DNA of 32,340 nucleotides from an uncultured Prevotella sp. GTDB lineage: Bacteria > Bacteroidota > Bacteroidia > Bacteroidales > Bacteroidaceae. The stretch is from positions 1 to 32,340 of the forward strand of contig CAJOFA010000028.1 of NCBI GenBank assembly GCA_905233985.1. The letters run 5' to 3'. A program made the translations under genes and the position numbers. The notes beneath the pieces are model-generated. The model had not been told where the DNA came from, did no database searches, and saw only the letters and a list, made by a program, of their open reading frames with translations. Shown piece by piece: positions 14,715 through 24,089 of the stretch. Numbering within the stretch: position 1 is the stretch's first letter; each line of letters starts with the position of its first letter.

Positions 14715-16490
14715 ATGGAAGGAAATGTGATTCGAATGCTGTGCAGGCAGGTGGGACGCTACAAGTGGGCTGCCCTTGCCACGCCTGTGCTGACAGCCCT
14801 TGAGGTGGTGATGGACGTGCTGATACCCTATGTCACGGCATCGCTCATCGACAAGGGCATCAATGCGGGTGACATGCAGTCTGTCTATCGCTACGGACTG
14901 ATAATGATCGGGATGGGACTGCTGTCGCTCCTGTTCGGTGTGCTGGCTGGCCGTGTGTCGGCCTATGCCTCGACGGGCTTTGCCGCCAACCTCCGTACGA
15001 TGATGTACCGCAACGTGCAGACATTCGCTTTCAGCGATATAGACAAGTACACGACAGCGGGTCTTGTCACCCGCATGACCACCGATGTTCAGAACCTGCA
15101 ACAGGCGTTCCAGCAGATACTGCGTGTCACCGTGCGTGCTCCGTTCCGTCTGTTGCTCAGCATCGTGATGTGTCTGCTCATCGATGCCCGCCTGTCGTTG
15201 ATCTTTATCGTGGCCATGCTGGTGCTTTCGGTATCGCTGTGGCAGATTATCTCGAGGGTAGCACGGTTGTTTAGTCAGGTGTTTGAACGCTACGACGCAC
15301 TGAACCTGAGCGTCGAGGAGAACGTTCGCGGCATCCGTGTGGTGAAGGCCTTTGTGCGTGAGAAGTATGAGAATGAGAAGTTTGCCCGCGCTGCCGGCGC
15401 CCTATATCAATTATATGTACGCGCGGAGAGCCTCATGGCACTGAACCATCCTGTGATGAATCTCGTGGTCTATGGCTGCATCATCGCCCTGTCGTGGTGG
15501 GGTGCCCATTTCATCGTTGGCGGTACGCTGACGACGGGTGAGCTGACATCGCTCTTCACATACGTGATGTCGATCCTGCAGGCACTAATGATGCTGTCGA
15601 TGATCTTTGTCATGCTGACGCAGAGTGCCGCCTCGGCCCGTCGTGTCAGCGAGGTGATCAGTCAGCACCCCAGCATCCGTAATCCGGAGCAGCCCGTAAC
15701 GACGGTCGCTGACGGAAGTGTGGAGTTCCGTGAGGTACGCTTTGATTATGATTCACCCAATGAACAAACCATGGAGAAGAAGCACAAGCGTTCAGCCCTG
15801 TACAACGTGTCGTTCCGCATTGAGAGCGGTGAGACGATAGGCATTATCGGAGGTACGGGCTCGGGTAAGTCGACGCTTATCGCATTGGTGAGCCGACTCT
15901 ATGACCCCACCTCTGGCGAGGTGTTGGTGGGCGGGTGTGATGTGCGCCAGTACGACCTGACCACGCTGCGCAGTGAGGTGAGTGTCGTGCTCCAGCAGAA
16001 CACGCTCTTTACCGGCTCGGTGATTGACAACCTGCGATGGGGTAGGGCAGATGCCACGCTCGAAGAGTGTCGTGAGGCATGCCGGATGGCTCAGGCCGAC
16101 GACTTTGTCATGGAGATGCCACAGCAGTACGAAGCGAAGATAGAACAGGGTGGAAGCAACCTCTCCGGTGGTCAGCGTCAGCGTCTCTGCATCGCCCGTG
16201 CACTTCTGAAACGTCCGCGTATCCTTGTGCTTGACGATTCGACCTCGGCCTGTGACATGCGCACCGATGCCCTTATCCAGCAAGCGTTCCGTGAACAGCT
16301 GCCGCAGGTGACGAAGCTCATCATTGCCCAGCGCATCTCTACCGTGAGCCACTGCGACCGCATCTTGGTCTTGGACAACGGTGTGGTTACGGGCTTCGAT
16401 ACTCACGAGCACCTCCTTGCTACCAACGCCCTCTACCGCGAAATCTACGACATACAGAAACAAGATAGCGGTGACTTCGACTCCCCCTGA
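14715..16490 (+). CDS. ABC exporter, degenerate-site subunit of a heterodimer
   Basis: A 591-residue half-transporter with an N-terminal six-helix exporter domain (about residues 1-330) and a C-terminal ATPase domain. Walker A is GGTGSGKST (about 379), the signature is NLSGGQRQRL (about 481), and Walker B is ILVLDDSTSACD (about 503), with Asp instead of the catalytic Glu. The switch motif is IIAQRIST (about 536), with Gln instead of His. These two replacements mark the non-hydrolysing-site subunit of heterodimeric exporters like TM287/288 or LmrCD. The partner gene follows after 30 nt. The substrate (drug, lipid or peptide) cannot be read from sequence. The promoter box is at 14671-14678. Confidence 0.93.
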   Translation: MEGNVIRMLCRQVGRYKWAALATPVLTALEVVMDVLIPYVTASLIDKGINAGDMQSVYRYGLIMIGMGLLSLLFGVLAGRVSAYASTGFAANLRTMMYRNVQTFAFSDIDKYTTAGLVTRMTTDVQNLQQAFQQILRVTVRAPFRLLLSIVMCLLIDARLSLIFIVAMLVLSVSLWQIISRVARLFSQVFERYDALNLSVEENVRGIRVVKAFVREKYENEKFARAAGALYQLYVRAESLMALNHPVMNLVVYGCIIALSWWGAHFIVGGTLTTGELTSLFTYVMSILQALMMLSMIFVMLTQSAASARRVSEVISQHPSIRNPEQPVTTVADGSVEFREVRFDYDSPNEQTMEKKHKRSALYNVSFRIESGETIGIIGGTGSGKSTLIALVSRLYDPTSGEVLVGGCDVRQYDLTTLRSEVSVVLQQNTLFTGSVIDNLRWGRADATLEECREACRMAQADDFVMEMPQQYEAKIEQGGSNLSGGQRQRLCIARALLKRPRILVLDDSTSACDMRTDALIQQAFREQLPQVTKLIIAQRISTVSHCDRILVLDNGVVTGFDTHEHLLATNALYREIYDIQKQDSGDFDSP

Positions 16491-16516
16491 CTTCCTCTAA
16501 CTTCCCCTGACTTTCT
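16487..16516. repeat. 10-bp tandem repeat forming the intergenic spacer
   Basis: Three head-to-tail 10-bp units, CTGACTTCCT, CTAACTTCCC and CTGACTTTCT, fill the gap between the two ABC genes. The first unit contains the TGA stop of the upstream gene. Confidence 0.6.
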
Positions 16517-16520
16517 CTTC

Positions 16521-18359
16521 ATGAAACAACCCTCGTTCGGTCCCCGTGGCCCTCATGCCCAAGCAGGCTTTCAGAAGATAGACAAAAAACAGCGTAGCAC
16601 GCTGTTGCGACTCACCCGTTACGTGATGCGCCACTACCGCTGGCATATCGGTGCGGTACTTGTGTGTATTGTGGTGAGCAGTATCACGTCATTGGTGTCG
16701 ACGCTTTTCACCCGTACGCTAATCGACGACTACATAGTGCCGCTCACGCAGACCGATAACCCTGAGTATGCCTCGCTCCTGCAGACACTCTTCAAGCTCG
16801 GAGCCGTACTGCTGCTCGGTGTCGTCTGCTCATACACCTACAACCGACTGATGATTCAGGTGTCGCAAGGCACGATGCTGCGGTTGCGCAAGCAGATTTT
16901 CGAACGCATGCAGCAGTTGCCCGTGAGTTATTTCGACCGACACCAGCACGGTGAGATCATGTCCACCTATACGAACGATGTGGACTCGCTGCGCCAGATG
17001 ATCTCTACTGCTATGGCACAGGTGTTTTCGAGCATTATCACCCTCGTGGCCACCTTCGTGTCAATGCTCGTGCTCAGCGTGCCGCTGACAATTGTCTGCG
17101 TGGTGATGGCTGCACTGATGGTGAAGACCACCACGTGGCTCGGCACTTGGAGCCGCGGTTACTTCCGCACACAGCAGGAGTCGCTTGCTTTAGTAAACGG
17201 CTACATCGAGGAGATGATGACGGGGCAGAAGGTGGTCAAGGTGTTCTGTCATGAACAGCAGGCCATCAGCCGGTTTGAGCAGATTAACGAGCAGTTACGC
17301 TCGTCGGCCAATAATGCCAACAAGATTGCAAGCATTGTCATGCCCGTGAACGGCAACCTCTCGAACCTGAACTACGTGCTCATCGCTGTTGTCGGTGCGT
17401 GGGTAGCCCTCAACGCACAGTTCTCCATTTTCAATCTTCAATTCACTATCACCCTTGGCACCATCGTTTCATTCCTACAGCTGAGCAAGAGTTTCACACA
17501 GCCCATCTCGCACCTGAGCCAGCAGATCAATTCAGTACTCAATGCTTCGGTGGGTGCCGACCGTGTGTTTGCGTTGGCCGACGCTGAGCCGGAACTTGAT
17601 GAAGGACGTCAGGTGTTGAATGAACCGAAAGGAGATGTGGATTTCCGGGGTGTAAGTTTTGGTTATGTGCCTGAGAAACAAGTGCTTCACGATATTGACA
17701 TCAACACGAACCCAGGCCAGAAGATTGCCTTCGTGGGTGGTACGGGAGCTGGCAAGACCACGGTCATCAACCTCATCTCGCGCTTCTACGACATCCAGCA
17801 AGGACAGATACTCTACGACGGCATCCCCCTGACTGACATCCAGAAGTCGTCACTGCGCAGCAGCATGGCCATCGTCCTGCAGGAGACACACCTGTTTACT
17901 GGCACTGTGCTCGAGAATATCCGTTACGGACGACTCGACGCTACCGATGAGGAATGTGTGGAGGCGGCGATGCTTGTGGGAGCCCATGAGTTCATACGTC
18001 GTCTGGCTGATGGCTACAACACCAGCCTTACTGGTGATGGCGGTAATCTCTCGGCAGGTGAGCGACAGTTGTTGGCCATCGCCCGTGCAGCCATAGCCAA
18101 CCCGCCTGTGCTGGTGCTTGATGAGGCTACGTCGAGCATTGACACCCGTACTGAGCAACTGGTTCAGCGGGGTATGTTCTCACTGATGGAAGGACGCACC
18201 ACGTTCATCATTGCCCACCGCCTTTCTACCATACGTGGCTGCGACCAGATTATCGTGTTGGATCATGGACGCATAGCCGAGCATGGTACCCATAAAGAAC
18301 TGCTGCAGATGCGCGGCCTCTATTGGCAGCTGTCTACAGCAGGTACGTATAGTGAATAG
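16521..18359 (+). CDS. ABC exporter, catalytic-site subunit of a heterodimer
   Basis: A 612-residue half-transporter, partner of the preceding gene. The exporter membrane domain occupies about residues 30-340. The ATPase domain has Walker A GGTGAGKTT (about 406), signature NLSAGERQLL (about 508), Walker B VLVLDEATSSID (about 530) with the catalytic Glu, and switch IIAHRLST (about 563) with His. The variant signature (SAGE rather than SGGQ) would pair with the degenerate Walker motifs of the first subunit, as known for asymmetric exporters. The segment ALNAQFSIFNLQFTITLG at about 295-313 is longer than family members, which go directly from ALNGQ to ITLGTIV; the extra residues are encoded by a degenerate heptamer array at 17421-17448. 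The gene converges on fcl, 15 nt away. Confidence 0.93.
   Translation: MKQPSFGPRGPHAQAGFQKIDKKQRSTLLRLTRYVMRHYRWHIGAVLVCIVVSSITSLVSTLFTRTLIDDYIVPLTQTDNPEYASLLQTLFKLGAVLLLGVVCSYTYNRLMIQVSQGTMLRLRKQIFERMQQLPVSYFDRHQHGEIMSTYTNDVDSLRQMISTAMAQVFSSIITLVATFVSMLVLSVPLTIVCVVMAALMVKTTTWLGTWSRGYFRTQQESLALVNGYIEEMMTGQKVVKVFCHEQQAISRFEQINEQLRSSANNANKIASIVMPVNGNLSNLNYVLIAVVGAWVALNAQFSIFNLQFTITLGTIVSFLQLSKSFTQPISHLSQQINSVLNASVGADRVFALADAEPELDEGRQVLNEPKGDVDFRGVSFGYVPEKQVLHDIDINTNPGQKIAFVGGTGAGKTTVINLISRFYDIQQGQILYDGIPLTDIQKSSLRSSMAIVLQETHLFTGTVLENIRYGRLDATDEECVEAAMLVGAHEFIRRLADGYNTSLTGDGGNLSAGERQLLAIARAAIANPPVLVLDEATSSIDTRTEQLVQRGMFSLMEGRTTFIIAHRLSTIRGCDQIIVLDHGRIAEHGTHKELLQMRGLYWQLSTAGTYSE
17421..17448. repeat. 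Degenerate heptamer array inside the ABC transporter gene
   Basis: Four 7-bp units read TTCTCCA, TTTTCAA, TCTTCAA and TTCACTA, like the TTCTCAA/TTTTCAA array at 11077-11104. They encode FSIFNLQFT between A-Q and ITLGT. Three heptamers (21 bp) add exactly seven codons, so the frame is kept. Confidence 0.55.
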
Positions 18360-18374
18360 TCTGGATTCCCTATA

Positions 18375-19565
18375 TCAGCAGATGCTCGACTGATACCATT
18401 GGAACAGACGGCTCACTCCCTCATCGATCTCTACCTTATGGATCCATCCCAACTGGTGAAGCTTCGTGACGTCGACAAGTTTTCGTGGCGTACCGTCAGG
18501 TTTCGTCGCATCGAACTCGATGGTTCCTTCGAAACCTACGGTTTCTGCAACTAACTGTGCCAGGTCGCGGATGGTGATTTCCTTACCGGTTCCGATGTTA
18601 ATGTGGCAGTTACGAATCTCGCCAAGAGAGGGGATGGCACCGCCACGGCCAGACGTGTGGTTACGGTCGACCGTTCCGTCGGCTTTTGCACCATAGTGGA
18701 CACTTGAATACTTCTCAATACCGATGATGTCGCTGAAGTTGACATTGAGCAGTATGTGTACGGAGGCGTCGGCCATGTCTTCGCTCCAGAGGAATTCGCG
18801 AAGCGGAGAGCCCGTTCCCCAGAGCACTACCTTATTATTATATATGCCGTAAGTGGCAAGCGCGGCAAGGATGTCATCATGGGAGGAAGAGCCGGTAACA
18901 GCTCTCTCGGCAGCATTCCTGATGGTGACGGGCCGTTGGTTCAGGTCGTTACCAATCTTTTCCCATGCGCCATTATGGATGAGCTTGGCCAGATAGATTT
19001 TACGCATCATGGCAGGCATGACGTGGGAGTTCTCTAAGTGGAAATTGTCGTTAGGACCATAGAGGTTGGTAGGCATCACAGCTATGTAGTTGGTACCGTA
19101 TTGCAGGTTGTACGACTCACACATCTTTAGTCCTGCAATCTTGGCAATGGCATACTCCTCGTTGGTATATTCGAGTGGTGAGGTAAGCAGGCTGTTTTCC
19201 ACGATGGGCTGTGGAGCTGCCTTCGGATAGATGCAGGTGCTGCCAAGAAAGAGCAGTTTCTCAACTCCGTGGGCATAGGCTTCGCTGATGACGTTGCACT
19301 GCATCTTCATGTTCTGCATGATGAAGTCGGCGCGATAGAGTGAGTTAGCCATGATACCGCCTACGAAGGCGGCAGCCAGGACAACGGCATCGGGACGCTC
19401 TTCGTCAAAGAAACGTCGGACGGCTATCTGGTCGGTCAGGTCGAGTTCTTGGTGGGTTCTTCCAATGAGATTGTGGTAACCGCGACTGTACAGGTTGTTC
19501 CATATGGCCGAGCCTACGAGTCCCCGATGACCGGCAATGTAAATCTTGCTGTTTTTGTTTAACAT
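18375..19565 (-). CDS. fcl: GDP-L-fucose synthase
   Basis: A 396-residue NADP-dependent epimerase/reductase converting GDP-4-keto-6-deoxy-mannose to GDP-L-fucose. The Rossmann motif is IYIAGHRGLVGSAIW at the N-terminus. The conserved FLGSTCIYPK and the catalytic Tyr-x3-Lys in EEYAIAKIAGLKMCESY are present, followed by MPTNLYGPNDNFHLENSHVM. It is longer than the E. coli enzyme (about 320) because of an insertion around residues 205-240 (RPVTIRNAAERAVTGSSSHD) and another near 290-310, as is usual in Bacteroidales. It is the last gene of the manC-gmd-fcl operon; the gap to gmd is 27 nt. Confidence 0.95.
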   Translation of the reverse strand: MLNKNSKIYIAGHRGLVGSAIWNNLYSRGYHNLIGRTHQELDLTDQIAVRRFFDEERPDAVVLAAAFVGGIMANSLYRADFIMQNMKMQCNVISEAYAHGVEKLLFLGSTCIYPKAAPQPIVENSLLTSPLEYTNEEYAIAKIAGLKMCESYNLQYGTNYIAVMPTNLYGPNDNFHLENSHVMPAMMRKIYLAKLIHNGAWEKIGNDLNQRPVTIRNAAERAVTGSSSHDDILAALATYGIYNNKVVLWGTGSPLREFLWSEDMADASVHILLNVNFSDIIGIEKYSSVHYGAKADGTVDRNHTSGRGGAIPSLGEIRNCHINIGTGKEITIRDLAQLVAETVGFEGTIEFDATKPDGTPRKLVDVTKLHQLGWIHKVEIDEGVSRLFQWYQSSIC

Positions 19566-19592
19566 GATAGCATATTGAGTGTTAAACTACTG

Positions 19593-20687
19593 CTATTCGT
19601 CACTCAGTTGGGCTCTGAGGAAGAGCTTGCGAACGAAGCGCATGTCGTGCTTAACCATGATTCTCACCAAATCGGGAAATGACGTCTTGCGCGGATTCCA
19701 ACCAAGTTTCTCCTTGGCCTTGGTGGGGTCGCCTAATAACTGTTCTACTTCGGCGGGTCTGAAGTATTTCGGGTCTACCTCAACGAGCACGCGGCCTGTA
19801 GTCTTGTCAATGCCACACTCGTTGATGCCTTCGCCTTTCCATTCCAGATCGATGCCCGCTTCTTTGAAAGCCAGCGTACAGAACTCGCGTACAGTATGGT
19901 ATTCGCCAGTGGCAATGACAAAGTCATCGGGCTCCTCCTGTTGTAGGATGAGCCACATGCATTCAATATAATCCTTGGCATATCCCCAGTCTCGTAGGGC
20001 ATTCAGGTTGCCCAAGTAGAGCTTGTCCTGATAGCCTTGGGCAATGCGTGCGGCTGCCAGTGTGATCTTTCTTGTAACAAAGGTCTCGCCCCGACGTTCA
20101 CTCTCGTGGTTGAATAAAATACCGTTGCAGCAGAACATATTGTAGGATTCGCGATAGTTCTTCATAATCCAATAGCCATAGAGTTTGGCAACGGCGTATG
20201 GCGAACGAGGATAGAAGGGGGTTTTCTCTGACTGGGGCACTTCCTGCACCTTGCCAAACAACTCGGACGTGGATGCCTGATAGATGCGGCAGCTTTGAGC
20301 AAGGCCGCAAATGCGGACGGCCTCAAGCAGACGAAGTACGCCGTTGGCATCGGTGTCGGCAGTATATTCTGGCACTTCGAACGATACTTTCACGTGGCTT
20401 TGGGCAGCCAGGTTGTAAATCTCAGTGGGCCGGACTTCGCCGATGACGCGGATGAGCGACGACGAGTCTGTCATGTCAGCCCAGTGAAGGTTAACAAGTC
20501 GTTTCTTCTTCATGTCGCGCACCCATTCGTCAAGATATAGGTGCTCGATACGTGCAGTATTGAATGAAGACGAACGGCGTAATAGGCCATGGACTTCATA
20601 GCCTTTCTCTATCAAGAATTCTGCCAGATAGCTTCCGTCTTGGCCGGTAATGCCTGTAATAAGGGCCACTTTTCTATTTGAGGTCAT
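19593..20687 (-). CDS. gmd: GDP-mannose 4,6-dehydratase
   Basis: A 364-residue SDR-type enzyme converting GDP-D-mannose to GDP-4-keto-6-deoxy-D-mannose, the first committed step to GDP-L-fucose. It shows [18 protein letters not shown] (NADP-binding glycine motif), [31 protein letters not shown], the catalytic ASTSELFG and [12 protein letters not shown] (Tyr-x3-Lys), and [18 protein letters not shown]. Length and motifs are typical. It lies between manC (29 nt upstream) and fcl (27 nt downstream) on the same strand. Confidence 0.97.
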   Translation of the reverse strand: MTSNRKVALITGITGQDGSYLAEFLIEKGYEVHGLLRRSSSFNTARIEHLYLDEWVRDMKKKRLVNLHWADMTDSSSLIRVIGEVRPTEIYNLAAQSHVKVSFEVPEYTADTDANGVLRLLEAVRICGLAQSCRIYQASTSELFGKVQEVPQSEKTPFYPRSPYAVAKLYGYWIMKNYRESYNMFCCNGILFNHESERRGETFVTRKITLAAARIAQGYQDKLYLGNLNALRDWGYAKDYIECMWLILQQEEPDDFVIATGEYHTVREFCTLAFKEAGIDLEWKGEGINECGIDKTTGRVLVEVDPKYFRPAEVEQLLGDPTKAKEKLGWNPRKTSFPDLVRIMVKHDMRFVRKLFLRAQLSDE

Positions 20688-20716
20688 AATGGAGTGCTTC
20701 TATGTTGTCGAGATGA

Positions 20717-21784
20717 TTAGTTCTCGCCAGAGAATTGCTTGATGCGTTGTTCTTCTGATAGTTTGCAGATTAATAGGGTGTCATTCTGTTCGGCAACGAT
20801 GTAGCCGTCGAGACCTTGAATGACGACTTTCTTTTCCTGGGTAGTGTGGATGATACATCCACGGGTATCGAAAAGGCTGACGTTGTTGCCAATCACGGCA
20901 TTGCCATAGAGGTCACGCGGAGTTTGTTGCTGTAGCGAGCCCCATGTGCCCAAGTCGCTCCATCCGAAATCAGCAGGACAGACGAATATTTCATCGGCTT
21001 TCTCCATGATGGCATAGTCGACAGAGATATTCTCACACTGAGGGAATTTCTCGTTGATGATCTGCTGTTCATCCTCTGTGCCGAAAATAGGCATCAGCGA
21101 TTCGAAGATCTTTGCCATCTTTGGCTGATAGACACGGAAGGCATTGACGATGGTGGAAACGTTCCAGATAAAGATGCCGGCATTCCAGAAATAGTTGCTC
21201 TTCTGAATGTATTGTTGGGCAGTCTTCAGGTCTGGCTTCTCGCGGAAAGAGTCAACACGGAACAGTTCCTTGTTTCTCAACGAACTTGACGAGAGGTCGG
21301 CCTGAATATAGCCATAGCCGGTTTCCGGACGGTTGGGTTTCATGCCTAATGTGACAATAGCATCGCTGTCGGCTGTGAACAGCATGCACTGACGGATGAC
21401 ACGCTGAAATTCTTGTACGTTAATGACAATGTGGTCGCTTGGCGTCACCACAATATTGGCCTTTGGATCTTTCGACTTAATACGCCATGATACATAGGCA
21501 ATGCAAGGTGCCGTGTTCCTGCGACAGGGCTCTCTCAGAATATTCTGACGAGGCATGTCTGGCAACTGTTCTGCCACGATATCGGCATAACGTTCGTTGG
21601 TTACCACCCAAATATTATCGGGAGCAACCAAATCGCCGAAACGTTCAACGGTTAGCTGTAACAACGTTTTTCCACATCCCAACACATCAATAAACTGTTT
21701 GGGTTTCTCAGCGGTACTCATTGGCCAAAAACGGCTTCCTACACCGCCAGCCATAATCACCAGATGATTGTTCTGCTTTGCCAT
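20717..21784 (-). CDS. manC: Mannose-1-phosphate guanylyltransferase
   Basis: A 355-residue nucleotidyltransferase making GDP-mannose from GTP and mannose-1-phosphate. The N-terminus carries the signature MAGGVGSRFWPMSTAEKPKQ. Other family segments are NIWVVTNERY, CIAYVSWRI, VTPSDHIV, ETGYGYIQAD, FREKPDLKTAQQYI, NAGIFIWNVS, YAIMEKADEIFVCPADFGW and SDLGTWGSL. It lacks the C-terminal phosphomannose isomerase domain of the bifunctional form. It is the first gene of the operon leading to GDP-L-fucose, used for capsule or surface glycoprotein fucosylation. The -7 box is at 21812-21819. Confidence 0.96.
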   Translation of the reverse strand: MAKQNNHLVIMAGGVGSRFWPMSTAEKPKQFIDVLGCGKTLLQLTVERFGDLVAPDNIWVVTNERYADIVAEQLPDMPRQNILREPCRRNTAPCIAYVSWRIKSKDPKANIVVTPSDHIVINVQEFQRVIRQCMLFTADSDAIVTLGMKPNRPETGYGYIQADLSSSSLRNKELFRVDSFREKPDLKTAQQYIQKSNYFWNAGIFIWNVSTIVNAFRVYQPKMAKIFESLMPIFGTEDEQQIINEKFPQCENISVDYAIMEKADEIFVCPADFGWSDLGTWGSLQQQTPRDLYGNAVIGNNVSLFDTRGCIIHTTQEKKVVIQGLDGYIVAEQNDTLLICKLSEEQRIKQFSGEN

Positions 21785-21811
21785 CGTGTTCCTTTTTTAG
21801 ATAATAATTTG

Positions 21812-21819
21812 CAAAGTTA
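21812..21819 (-). promoter_or_regulatory. Promoter -7 box of the manC-gmd-fcl operon
   Basis: The minus strand reads TAACTTTG, 27 nt before the manC start. Confidence 0.6.
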
Positions 21820-21900
21820 CACAAAATTCCTGATATGAAAGAATAAATACCCCATATTTTTTCATTGAACAGGTAAAAAACAGTGTTATTATCAAGGGGG

Positions 21901-24051
21901 CTATTTCTTTATGCCACGCATGGACAATGAGATGCGTCCGCGACGACGGTCAATTTCAAGCACACGCACCGTGACGTTCTGGTGCAGGCTTACTACGTCG
22001 TTAGGATCCTTTACATATTTGTCTGCCAGCTGTGAGATGTGTACAAGTCCGTCCTGATGCACACCGATGTCGACGAAGGCTCCGAAATTAGTAATGTTTG
22101 TTACAATGCCGGGCAGTTCCATGCCTTCCACCAGGTCGTCGACACTTTCTATGCCGTGGGCAAACTCAAATTCAGTAATCTGCTGACGCGGGTCACGACC
22201 AGGCTTCTCCAGCTCCTTCATGATATCGACAAGGGTGGGCAGACCGGTTTCTTTGGTCACGTATTTCTCTATGTGAATGTTTGCCCGCAGTTCCTTTTTG
22301 CTAATTAGGTCGGCCACGGTGCATTGCTGGTCGCGTGCCATCTGTTCGACAACGCTATAGCTTTCAGGATGAACGGCACTGCCGTCGAGTGGATTCTTTG
22401 CGTTGGGGATACGAAGGAAACCGGCACACTGCAGGAATGCTGACGGCCCCAAGCGGGGAACTTTCTTCAGTTGTGCGCGTGAGGTGAAGGCTCCGTTCGC
22501 ACGGCGGTAGTCAACGATGTTCTTGGCAAGTACAGGACCCAATCCGCTGACGTACTGCAGCAGATGGCTGGAAGCAGTGTTCAGGTTCACGCCTACGGAG
22601 TTGACGCAGCTCTCTACGGTAAGGTCGAGCTGGTTCTTGAGCTTTGTCTGGTCGACGTCGTGCTGGTATTGTCCTACGCCGATGCTCTTGGGGTCAATCT
22701 TCACGAGTTCGGCAAGCGGGTCGATCAACCTGCGTCCGATGGAGACGGCTCCTCTGACGGTGACGTCCTCATCGGGAAACTCGTCACGAGCGATTTTCGA
22801 AGCAGAATATACCGAAGCTCCGTCTTCGCTCACGACAAAGAGGCGGGGCTTCTCACCATCGACTTCGCGGAGCACGTCTTCAACGAATGACTTCGTCTCC
22901 CTTGAAGCTGTTCCGTTTCCGATGGCAATAGCTTCAATGTTGTAATGGGCTATCATCTGCTGCACATGTACGGATGCCTGCATGGTGCGGTTGACGGGAG
23001 GGTGGGGGAAGATGGCTTCGTGGTGACGCAAGTTGCCTTGCTCGTCGAGGCACACCACTTTGCATCCCGTTCGGAATCCAGGGTCGATGGCCATGACACG
23101 TTTCTGTCCGAGGGGCGCATCGAGCAATAGCTGGCGCAGGTTCTGGGCAAACACGCGGATAGCCTCGTCGTCGGCCTGCTCTTTGCTCAGGTTGGCATAT
23201 TCGGTTTCTATCGAAGGCTTGAGCAGTCGTTTGTATCCGTCGTCGACAGCTTCGGCTACTAACTTTCCGCACGGTGTGTTGCCATAGACGTAATGACGTT
23301 GTAACCGCTCTATGCATTGTTCATCGTCGGGTGAGATAGTGATGCGCAGAATGCCTTCGGCCTCACCTCTGCGCATGGCCAGCAGCCGATGGCTTGAACA
23401 ACGGCGCAATGGTTCGTGCCAGTCGAAATAGTCGGAGAACTTGGCTGCCTCGTCAGTATCGGCCTTTGCCTTGACTACTTTCGAGGTGATGACGGCTTCG
23501 CGACGGAAGGCCGAGCGCACCTGTTGACGGCTACGCTCATCCTCGCTCACCATTTCGGCAATAATGTCTTGAGCACCTTTGAGAGCTGTGTCAACATCAC
23601 CGACATTACCTTTGACAAAAGGCATTGCGGCTCTCTCAGGATCGCGTTCACGCTGCTTGAGGAGAATGAGTGCCAACGGTTCGAGTCCCATCTCGCGTGC
23701 CACTTGGGCACGTGTGCGGCGTTTGGGTTTATAGGGCAGATAGATGTCTTCGAGCACGGCAGCATCCCAGCAGTCGTTGATGCGCTGCTCCAGTTCTGGA
23801 GTCATTTTTCCTTGGTCATTGATGGTCTTCGTGATGGTATCCTTGCGCTTCTGTATCTCCTTCAGTCGGTTGTTCTGTTCGCTAATGGCGGCAATCTGCA
23901 CTTCGTCCAATCCGCCTGTCGCTTCTTTCCTGTAGCGTGCGATGAAAGGAATCGTACAGCCTTCCTCAAGCAGTTTCAGCGTACCTGCCACTGCCTTCTC
24001 CGATAGGTTCAGGTTTTGGGATATGAGTTTGGTAAGAATGTTCTGTTCCAT
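21901..24051 (-). CDS. tex: Tex-family transcription accessory / RNA-binding protein
   Basis: A 716-residue nucleic-acid-binding protein of the Tex family. Domains in order: the Tex N-terminal helical region (GCTIPFIARYRKEATGGLDE, RRTRAQVAREMGLEPLA), a YqgF/RNase H-like domain (VMAIDPGFRTGCKVVCLDE), a helix-hairpin-helix region (VGVNLNTASSHLLQYVSGLG, YRRANGAFTSRAQLKKVPRL) and a C-terminal S1 domain (GIVTNITNFGAFVDIGVHQD, GLVHISQL, RISLSMRGI). Length is typical. It starts 38 nt after the GH2 gene stop on the same strand and has no obvious promoter box of its own, so some read-through is possible. Confidence 0.96.
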   Translation of the reverse strand: MEQNILTKLISQNLNLSEKAVAGTLKLLEEGCTIPFIARYRKEATGGLDEVQIAAISEQNNRLKEIQKRKDTITKTINDQGKMTPELEQRINDCWDAAVLEDIYLPYKPKRRTRAQVAREMGLEPLALILLKQRERDPERAAMPFVKGNVGDVDTALKGAQDIIAEMVSEDERSRQQVRSAFRREAVITSKVVKAKADTDEAAKFSDYFDWHEPLRRCSSHRLLAMRRGEAEGILRITISPDDEQCIERLQRHYVYGNTPCGKLVAEAVDDGYKRLLKPSIETEYANLSKEQADDEAIRVFAQNLRQLLLDAPLGQKRVMAIDPGFRTGCKVVCLDEQGNLRHHEAIFPHPPVNRTMQASVHVQQMIAHYNIEAIAIGNGTASRETKSFVEDVLREVDGEKPRLFVVSEDGASVYSASKIARDEFPDEDVTVRGAVSIGRRLIDPLAELVKIDPKSIGVGQYQHDVDQTKLKNQLDLTVESCVNSVGVNLNTASSHLLQYVSGLGPVLAKNIVDYRRANGAFTSRAQLKKVPRLGPSAFLQCAGFLRIPNAKNPLDGSAVHPESYSVVEQMARDQQCTVADLISKKELRANIHIEKYVTKETGLPTLVDIMKELEKPGRDPRQQITEFEFAHGIESVDDLVEGMELPGIVTNITNFGAFVDIGVHQDGLVHISQLADKYVKDPNDVVSLHQNVTVRVLEIDRRRGRISLSMRGIKK

Positions 24052-24089
24052 TGTTGTTTGTGTCTGTATGGGTAGTTAAATGGTGGGTG

